Source: an uncultured Bacteroidota bacterium
Lineage (GTDB): Bacteria > Bacteroidota > Bacteroidia > Flavobacteriales > Flavobacteriaceae
Assembly (NCBI GenBank): GCA_903920835.1
Contig: CAIXNQ010000291.1
Coordinates: 1 to 11,251, forward strand
Direction of reading: 5' to 3'
Length of the DNA: 11,251 nucleotides
In this document: in pieces, positions 6,471 to 11,251 of the stretch
Position numbering within the stretch: position 1 is the first letter of the stretch
Layout: every line of letters begins with the position of its first letter
The notes under the pieces: model-generated
Databases searched by the model: none
What the model saw: the letters and a program-made list of their open reading frames with translations, nothing else
What the model was told of the DNA's origin: nothing
Made by a program: the position numbers and the translations under genes

Positions 6471-7673
6471 ATGAAAGATTTTAATCCAGCCGACCGTATT
6501 CAAGATTTACAATATTTTGGTGAATTTGGTGGCGTCAATCCATCAATTTCTGATTCTTCGACCTATACTTTTTTGTCGGCAAAAACAATGTTCGACACTT
6601 TTGAAGGCAATGCCGAGGGCTGCTATCTTTATTCCAGACATTCGTCGCCTAGCAATCTTTATTTAGACAAAGCCCTTGCAGCAATGGAAGGAACAGAAAC
6701 TGCTAACGTTGCAGCTTCTGGAATGGGAGCCATCACTCCTACCCTATTGCAGCTTTGCGGACAAGACGATCATATTGTTTCGAGCCGAACTATTTATGGC
6801 GGAACTTATGCTTTTTTGAAAAATTTTGCACCAAGATTGGGCATCAAAACCACTTTTGTTGACATCACAAAACTTAACTTAGTAGCAGCTGCTATTACTC
6901 CTAAAACCAAAGTTATTTATTGCGAAACCGTCAGCAATCCGTTGCTAGAAGTTGCTGATATTGCGGGGTTGTCTGCCATTGCAAAACAACATGGATTAAA
7001 ATTAGTAGTCGATAATACTTTTTCACCGCTATCGGTTGCGCCAGCCAAATTGGGTGCTGATATTGTTATTCATAGTCTCACAAAATACATTAACGGAAGC
7101 AGCGATACTGTGGGCGGTGTTACTTGTGCCTCTCAAGAATTTATTGACAGCTTAAAAAATGTAAACAACGGAGCAAGTATGCTTTTAGGACCAACCATGG
7201 ACAGCCTTAGATCGGCAAGTGTAATGAAAAACCTACGAACACTTCATATCCGAATGAAACAACATAGCCATAACGCACTTTATCTTGCGGAAAGATTTGA
7301 AAAAATTGGCGTTAAAACCGTATATCCTGGATTGAAAAGTCATCCAAGTCATGATGTTTTTTCTAAAATGATGAATCCAGAATATGGTTTTGGAGGAATG
7401 ATGACGCTTGATGTGGGTAGTTTAGAAAAAGCCAATGAATTAATGGAATTGATGCAAGAAAGAAATTTGGGTTATCTTGCGGTTAGCTTAGGATTCTATA
7501 AAACCTTGTTCAGTGCACCAGGAACTTCCACTTCAAGCGAAATACCTTTAGAAGAACAAAAAGAAATGGGATTGACCGATGGCTTAATTCGTTTTTCTAT
7601 TGGTCTTGACAATGATATTGAACGCACTTTTGAAATGATGAAAAACTGTATGAACGATTTGGGAATTCTATAA
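6471..7673 (+). CDS. Cys/Met-metabolism PLP enzyme, methionine gamma-lyase-like
   Basis: The 400-residue protein is a fold-type I PLP enzyme of the cystathionine/methionine lyase family, which cleaves or exchanges the side chain of sulfur amino acids. The PLP lysine is K205 in HSLTKYINGSSD. Cofactor contacts are visible as Y54 and R56 (YSRHSSPSN), Y109 (YGGTY), D181 (VVDNTF), S202 and T204. R374 in RFSIGL should bind the substrate carboxylate. Compared from memory with P. putida methionine gamma-lyase, the specificity residues Cys116, Lys240 and Asp241 appear as Gly111, Asn and Val, and the Glu of the family's ESL motif is replaced in GFYKTL. The overall frame favours a gamma-lyase, but the exact substrate is open; homocysteine, cystathionine or O-acyl-homoserine chemistry are alternatives. 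A divergent Lrp-type gene and a terminator define a single-gene unit. Confidence 0.85.
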   Translation: MKDFNPADRIQDLQYFGEFGGVNPSISDSSTYTFLSAKTMFDTFEGNAEGCYLYSRHSSPSNLYLDKALAAMEGTETANVAASGMGAITPTLLQLCGQDDHIVSSRTIYGGTYAFLKNFAPRLGIKTTFVDITKLNLVAAAITPKTKVIYCETVSNPLLEVADIAGLSAIAKQHGLKLVVDNTFSPLSVAPAKLGADIVIHSLTKYINGSSDTVGGVTCASQEFIDSLKNVNNGASMLLGPTMDSLRSASVMKNLRTLHIRMKQHSHNALYLAERFEKIGVKTVYPGLKSHPSHDVFSKMMNPEYGFGGMMTLDVGSLEKANELMELMQERNLGYLAVSLGFYKTLFSAPGTSTSSEIPLEEQKEMGLTDGLIRFSIGLDNDIERTFEMMKNCMNDLGIL

Positions 7674-7705
7674 AAACGTTACAATATATTTCATAAATAT
7701 TATCA

Positions 7706-7743
7706 AAACCTCAAGTTGCCAGCGCGCTTGAGGTTTGTTTTTT
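7706..7743 (+). terminator. Intrinsic terminator after the PLP lyase
   Basis: AAACCTCAAG (7706-7715) pairs perfectly with CTTGAGGTTT (7727-7736) around an 11-nt GC-rich loop. It is followed by a T tract (7738-7743). Confidence 0.9.
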
Positions 7744-7756
7744 AGCACTATATTTG
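7728..7756 (+). promoter_or_regulatory. Promoter of the binding-protein/permease pair
   Basis: TATATTTG (7749-7756) is a perfect TAnnTTTG box with TTG (7728-7730) 18 nt upstream. The TTG lies in the 3' arm of the preceding terminator, so the two elements overlap. The leader to the ATG at 7781 is about 20 nt. Confidence 0.65.
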
Positions 7757-7780
7757 CTTTCTAAAAAAAATCAAACTTAA

Positions 7781-8914
7781 ATGCGTTTACGAACAAATAT
7801 TATTTTAATTCTAGCTGTAGTAAATATAGTTGGCTGTAAAAAAAACACCACAGAATTAAATTCAACAACTAAAAAAGAATCGATTGTTCGTTATGCTAAA
7901 GGATTTTCTTTAGAGAAATATCAAGGATTTTCGATTCTGACAGTAAAGAATCCTTGGCCAAATGCAGCTAAAACTTATAAATACATTCTAAAAGAAAAGA
8001 AAACAATATTGCCCGACAGTTTGCTCGGAGCAACTATTGTTAATATACCTGTTCAGCGAATTGTAGTAACTTCAACCACTCATATTCCATCTTTAGAGAT
8101 GCTTGGAGTTGAAAATTCTTTGGTTGGTTTTCCGAACTTGAATTATATTTCATCAAAAAAAGTACGTGCTCGGATTGCTATAGGAAAAGTTAAAGAATTG
8201 GGTTCAAACCAATCTTTAAACACCGAAGCTGTGATTGATTTGCAACCCGATGTCATCATTGGATATGGTGTTGATAAATCGAATCCAACACTCGAAAACC
8301 TTGAAAAAAGCGGACTAAAAGTACTCTTTAACGGCGATTGGAACGAAGAAACACCACTCGGAAAAGCAGAATGGATTAAGTTTTTTGGGGCAATTTATGG
8401 CAAACAAAAACTGTCGGAATCTGTTTTTACAATTATTGAGAAAGAGTATTTAAACACTGTAGAACTGGCAAAAAAAGCAAAGAAAACACCCGCTGTTCTG
8501 GCTGGTGATATGTTTCAAGACAAATGGTATTTGCCCAAAGGAACCAGTTGGGGAAGTCAATTATTAAATCAAGCCAAAGGCAATTATTTATGGTCTGCAA
8601 GCACCGGAACTGGTAGTTTAGCTTTATCGTTTGAAACTGTTTTTGACAAAGCAAAAGATGCTGAAATATGGATTACCTCTGGGCAATTCAAATCATTGGC
8701 AGAAATGAAAAAAGCCAATCCGCATTATGAACAATTTGTCGCTTTTAAAACCAAAAAAGTATATTCGTTTGTTAGAAAAGAAAAAAATGGAGGCATTCTT
8801 TATTATGAATTAGCTCCCAATCGCCCCGATTTGGTGATTAAAGATATTGTAAAAATACTTCATCCAGAACTTTTACCAGACCATAGACTTTATTTTTTTG
8901 AGCAGTTGAAATAA
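7781..8914 (+). CDS. Lipoprotein periplasmic binding protein (iron-chelate/cobalamin type)
   Basis: The 377-residue protein begins with a lipoprotein signal (hydrophobic core ILILAVVNIVG, lipobox Cys19), so it should be lipid-anchored facing the periplasm. The mature part has the BtuF/FhuD-like two-lobe binding fold signs: VQRIVVTSTTHIPSLEMLG near 90-110, a central LNTEAVIDLQPDVIIGYG where the first lobe ends, and the later GDMFQDKWYLPKGTSWGSQ and DAEIWITSGQF segments. These proteins deliver siderophores, haem or cobalamin to a FecCD-type permease, and one follows directly, with stop and start only nine bases apart or touching. A lysine-rich linker after Cys19 fits a tether. It has its own promoter. 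The ligand cannot be read from sequence. Confidence 0.88.
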   Translation: MRLRTNIILILAVVNIVGCKKNTTELNSTTKKESIVRYAKGFSLEKYQGFSILTVKNPWPNAAKTYKYILKEKKTILPDSLLGATIVNIPVQRIVVTSTTHIPSLEMLGVENSLVGFPNLNYISSKKVRARIAIGKVKELGSNQSLNTEAVIDLQPDVIIGYGVDKSNPTLENLEKSGLKVLFNGDWNEETPLGKAEWIKFFGAIYGKQKLSESVFTIIEKEYLNTVELAKKAKKTPAVLAGDMFQDKWYLPKGTSWGSQLLNQAKGNYLWSASTGTGSLALSFETVFDKAKDAEIWITSGQFKSLAEMKKANPHYEQFVAFKTKKVYSFVRKEKNGGILYYELAPNRPDLVIKDIVKILHPELLPDHRLYFFEQLK

Positions 8915-8923
8915 TTGAACTTC

Positions 8924-9949
8924 ATGATCAAAACTTCTTCAAACAAACTTGCTTTTTCAATACTAATATTGGGAATGCTATTCTTTATAATAGCCAATCT
9001 TTCTTTAGGTCAGGTACAGATTCCTGTTGAAGCGGTATTGAAAAGTTTGATGAACCAGCCCACCAAAGACACTTGGCATTACATCATAATCAATTTCAGA
9101 TTGCCCAAAGCCATCGTAGCAATTCTAGTCGGGATGGGGCTATCAAGTTGCGGATTGTTGATGCAAACCTTATTCCGCAATCCGCTGGCGGGACCTTATG
9201 TTTTGGGGCTCAGCTCGGGTTCAAGTCTGGGCGTTGCTTTTGTGGTGATGGGCGCAGGATTTTTGCCAGCCGTATTTTCAGAAATTTTACTTTCATCTTT
9301 TGGCATTGTATTTGCCTCCTGTTTGGGGAGTTTTATGGTGCTTTTGGCGGTTTTGATAGTAGCTAGAAAACTGCGCGACACCAATACAATATTGATTGTT
9401 GGGCTCATGTTCAGTAGTTTTAGCAGTGCCCTAGTGGGCATATTGACCTATTTTAGCTCTGCCGAACAATTGCAAAAATTCACATTTTGGACTATGGGAA
9501 GCCTTGGCAACCTGCCGTGGTCGTCAATTTTGTTTTTATCAATTGCTGTTTTTATGGGGCTTTTAATTTGTGTCTTCTCCTTAAAATCGTTAGACACTTT
9601 ACTGCTCGGAGAAAACTATGCCCGAAGCATGGGACTTAACGTCAGCAAATCGCGTTACTTAATTATTGCAGCTACAAGTTTGTTAGCAGGAAGCATCACT
9701 GCTTTTGCTGGACCAATTGCATTTATAGGTTTGGCAGTGCCGCATCTTGCTAAAATGATTTTTCAAACCAGCAATCACTGGATTTTGTTTTGGAGCACAC
9801 TACTCATCGGGGCAAGCATTATGCTGCTTTGCGACACGGTTTCGCAGTTGCCGGGCTTTGATTTTACGTTGCCCATCAACGCCATTACCTCTATAATTGG
9901 TGCACCAATAGTAATAATGCTTCTGGTTCGCAGAAAAAGTTTTGAGTAA
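8924..9949 (+). CDS. FecCD-family ABC permease (iron-chelate/cobalamin uptake)
   Basis: The 341-residue integral membrane protein has the many hydrophobic helices of the FecCD/BtuC family. Its signatures are LLMQTLFRNPLAGPYVLG followed by SSGSSLGVAF in the first half and AGPIAFIGLAVPHLAKMIF in the second, the latter near the loop that contacts the ATPase. It should form the inner-membrane channel for the ligand delivered by the binding protein encoded immediately upstream. I prefer the ATG at 8924 (MIKTSSNKLAF), similar to remembered homologue starts. A TTG at 8915 touching the upstream stop is the alternative. The family's usual partner, a BtuD/FecE-type ATPase, is not encoded after it; about 190 nt of noncoding DNA and an unrelated secreted protein follow. 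The ATPase must be supplied from elsewhere, or the operon has lost it. Confidence 0.92.
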   Translation: MIKTSSNKLAFSILILGMLFFIIANLSLGQVQIPVEAVLKSLMNQPTKDTWHYIIINFRLPKAIVAILVGMGLSSCGLLMQTLFRNPLAGPYVLGLSSGSSLGVAFVVMGAGFLPAVFSEILLSSFGIVFASCLGSFMVLLAVLIVARKLRDTNTILIVGLMFSSFSSALVGILTYFSSAEQLQKFTFWTMGSLGNLPWSSILFLSIAVFMGLLICVFSLKSLDTLLLGENYARSMGLNVSKSRYLIIAATSLLAGSITAFAGPIAFIGLAVPHLAKMIFQTSNHWILFWSTLLIGASIMLLCDTVSQLPGFDFTLPINAITSIIGAPIVIMLLVRRKSFE

Positions 9950-10087
9950 ATTAGTTTAGAGATCGGATTTCTGACTAAAACCTTACTATTCTTATGTGAT
10001 TTTAATTGATTGTATAGAAATTGTTCAGAAAAATCTTAAGAAACACTTAAATTACTAACTATTAATTAATATTAACTGAAAGTGAAT

Positions 10088-10116
10088 TTGATTTAGTAAC
10101 AATAAAGTTACTTTTA
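10088..10116 (+). promoter_or_regulatory. Promoter of the DUF2271/T9SS gene
   Basis: TTG (10088-10090) and TACTTTTA (10109-10116, 7 of 8 to TAnnTTTG) are 18 nt apart, a good Bacteroidota promoter about 26 nt upstream of the ATG at 10143. Confidence 0.55.
10096..10111. promoter_or_regulatory. Inverted repeat overlapping the -7 box (candidate operator)
   Basis: GTAAC (10096-10100) and GTTAC (10107-10111) are perfect inverted 5-bp arms around AATAAA. The right arm covers the first bases of the -7 box, a position where a bound regulator would block the promoter. The arms are short, so chance is possible. Confidence 0.3.
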
Positions 10117-10142
10117 CAACGTAAATAAAAATCAAAATTATT

Positions 10143-10937
10143 ATGAAAAAAAATGTACTTAACTTTATAGGATTTGTAGCTCTTTTTTGCATTTCTTATA
10201 ATGTTTCTGCTCAAACTGCGGGGACTTTAACCTTTAAAGTAGGAGAGGTTTTGCCAAAAGCTTCAACATATTCTGGAACAAAAAGAGTTTTTGCTGTTTG
10301 GATTGAACAAAACACCACAGGAACAACTTGGACGTATGTAAAAACATTGTGTGCTTATGGAAAAAACACCCCTTCAAATCATATTCCAACTTGGAAAACT
10401 GCATCAGCTTCAAATACAACAGGAGTTACTTCAACTTCAACTTTGACTTGGGTTGCAAATGCTTTGCAAACATTAACTTGGGATGGTAAAAATGTTGCTG
10501 GAACACTTGCTCCTGACGGAAATTATAGAGTTTCTGTAGAAGAATGTTGGGATCACGGAGGGACAGGTGTAATTAGAGTTCCATTTACAAAAGGTACTGC
10601 AGCAGTAAATCTTACTCCTACAGCAGATACTAATTTTAAAAGTATGACTTTAGTTTGGACACCTACCTTAGCAACTGAAAATTTTTCTGTAAATCCAGAA
10701 GCTATTGTATATCCAAACCCTACTAAAGGAGTTGTAACTATTGATTTTAAAAGTGATGTCAAAAACATTAAAGTTGTTGATTTATTAGGCAAAGAAGTTT
10801 ATAACGAAGAAATTAAAGAAGCTACTTCTTCAACTTCTAAAAGAATTGATTTGTCTGGTTATAATGATGGTATTTATTTTATTAATATCTCAAATGAAAA
10901 TGGTAAATCAACCTATAAAGTTTTACTAGAGAAATAG
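10143..10937 (+). CDS. Secreted DUF2271-like protein with T9SS sorting domain
   Basis: The 264-residue protein has three parts. Residues 1-23 form a signal peptide (MKKNVLNFIGFVALFCISYNVSA). Residues 28-173 resemble DUF2271, recognised by FAVWIEQN, TYVKTLCAYGK, TWDGKNVAGTLAPDGNYRV and SVEECWDHGG. Residues 184-264 are a type A T9SS C-terminal domain with VYPNPTKG, VVDLLGKEV, LSGYNDGIYFINI and the terminal YKVLLEK. The protein should be exported by Sec, then carried across the outer membrane by the type IX system and released or anchored at the cell surface. The DUF2271 role is unknown; elsewhere it can sit near PepSY and flavin-linked genes, a weak hint at redox or metal work. It is its own transcription unit, and the stop TAG is immediately followed by TAA. 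Confidence 0.85.
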   Translation: MKKNVLNFIGFVALFCISYNVSAQTAGTLTFKVGEVLPKASTYSGTKRVFAVWIEQNTTGTTWTYVKTLCAYGKNTPSNHIPTWKTASASNTTGVTSTSTLTWVANALQTLTWDGKNVAGTLAPDGNYRVSVEECWDHGGTGVIRVPFTKGTAAVNLTPTADTNFKSMTLVWTPTLATENFSVNPEAIVYPNPTKGVVTIDFKSDVKNIKVVDLLGKEVYNEEIKEATSSTSKRIDLSGYNDGIYFINISNENGKSTYKVLLEK

Positions 10938-10967
10938 TAAGATTTTTTAAATAGGTTCCTATTAAAT

Positions 10968-11001
10968 AACCGTCCAGACATTGTTTGGACGGTTTTTTTT
11001 T
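10968..11001 (+). terminator. Intrinsic terminator after the DUF2271/T9SS gene
   Basis: AACCGTCCAGAC (10968-10979) pairs with GTTTGGACGGTT (10983-10994) over 12 bp with one G-U pair and a 3-nt loop. It is followed by a long T tract (10993-11000). Confidence 0.92.
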
Positions 11002-11076
11002 GAAGTTTTAGATTTAAGGTTTCAATTTTTAACCCATTATTTAAAACTTCATTTCAGTTTGATTTAATCAACACTG
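11001..11076. repeat. Inverted repeats in the convergent intergenic region
   Basis: TGAAGTTTTA (11001-11010) and TAAAACTTCA (11042-11051) are perfect 10-bp arms 31 nt apart. Next to them, CAGTTTGATT and AATCAACACTG (11055-11076) form a second hairpin with one bulge. Neither is followed by a T run on either strand, so they are not clear terminators. They lie between two converging genes. Confidence 0.4.
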
Positions 11077-11089
11077 GCTTGTCAAATGG

Positions 11090-11224
11090 TTATATTAATT
11101 GTTTTTTTGTCCAATCAATATAGGTCATTTCAAACTTAATTTCTTTGGTTCCGTGGGTTCCAACTTCGTTCCAACCTGCTTTTCTGTAAAATTTTTCTGC
11201 TCTATCAAATTGTCGTAGTGGACT
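11090..11224 (-). pseudogene. C-terminal fragment of a GNAT-like acetyltransferase
   Basis: The minus strand encodes 44 codons and a TAA (11090-11092). The peptide includes RQFDRAEKFYRKAGWNEVG and GTKEIKFEMTYIDW, which matches the end of GNAT N-acetyltransferases, where the FYxKxGW helix follows the acetyl-CoA site. Going upstream the frame meets TAG at 11225-11227, and the remaining 24 bases resemble a tRNA T-arm rather than GNAT coding sequence. The catalytic and acetyl-CoA binding parts are therefore missing here. This is a truncated gene, or a junction created by integration, rearrangement or assembly. The partner substrate is unknown. Confidence 0.6.
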
Positions 11225-11234
11225 CTAGCAGTAT

Positions 11235-11251
11235 GAAGGTTCGAATCCTTC
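11235..11251 (+). other. tRNA T-arm-like hairpin at the window edge
   Basis: The last 17 bases form a perfect T-arm: stem GAAGG/CCTTC and loop TTCGAAT, matching the TTCRANY consensus on the plus strand. The upstream bases do not form a proper anticodon arm or D-arm, so a whole tRNA is not supported. It may be a tRNA 3' fragment such as an attachment site, or coincidence. Confidence 0.35.

Noticed and set aside
9950..10087. Terminator or small RNA after the permease gene
   Set aside because: The TTAGT/ACTAA pairing near 9952-9976 is short and interrupted, with no T run after it. Nothing else in the stretch has clear structure.
11190..11251. A tRNA gene with a CTA (amber suppressor) anticodon
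   Set aside because: CTA at 11225-11227 has a T before it and a purine after it, but the flanking bases do not form an anticodon stem. There is no D-arm, and no room for a variable loop before the T-arm.

Overview
The window looks like a piece of a Flavobacterium-like genome (Bacteroidota, Flavobacteriia). The DNA is AT-rich, and candidate promoters follow the Bacteroidota pattern TTG-N17-23-TAnnTTTG. Ribosome binding sites are weak or absent. One secreted protein carries a type IX secretion (T9SS) C-terminal sorting domain, and the conserved genes read like flavobacterial proteins. No taxonomic search was possible, so the genus is an inference.

Left part (1-1725), gene-poor and rearranged. 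The end of a Gln/Glu/Lys-rich low-complexity reading frame runs into an intrinsic terminator (201-241). Then come a protein-like fragment without a start (501-719), fourteen 21-bp tandem repeats (721-1014), and two degenerate units in the opposite orientation (1030-1071). The whole repeat block is bracketed by 17-bp inverted repeats (709-725 and 1067-1083). A short gene split by one TAG (1278-1601) closes the region. It reads as an eroding accessory region, and the inverted-repeat-flanked repeat block is its most structured element.

Centre (1726-7743), ordinary chromosomal genes. An alanine-dehydrogenase-like protein is followed by a probable co-transcribed trio: a small membrane-anchored DUF4258-like protein, an MsbA-type ABC exporter and a cytoplasmic SGNH/GDSL hydrolase. 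An Lrp/AsnC regulator faces the hydrolase and is transcribed divergently from a PLP-dependent Cys/Met-type lyase. The shared intergenic region holds a candidate operator, and a clear terminator ends the lyase unit.

Right part (7744-11251), uptake and surface genes. A lipoprotein periplasmic binding protein and a FecCD-type permease (iron-chelate, haem or cobalamin type) form a pair with no ATPase gene beside them. A secreted DUF2271-like protein with a T9SS sorting domain follows, with its own promoter and terminator. The far end carries the C-terminus of a GNAT-like acetyltransferase on the minus strand. That frame breaks at a TAG just before a perfect tRNA T-arm-like hairpin at the last base, so a junction or contig edge is likely there.

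I did not find a convincing complete new system. The items most worth checking are the inverted-repeat-flanked 21-bp array, the alanine-dehydrogenase homologue lacking two catalytic-site residues, the Lrp/lyase pair with altered specificity residues, and the broken right edge.
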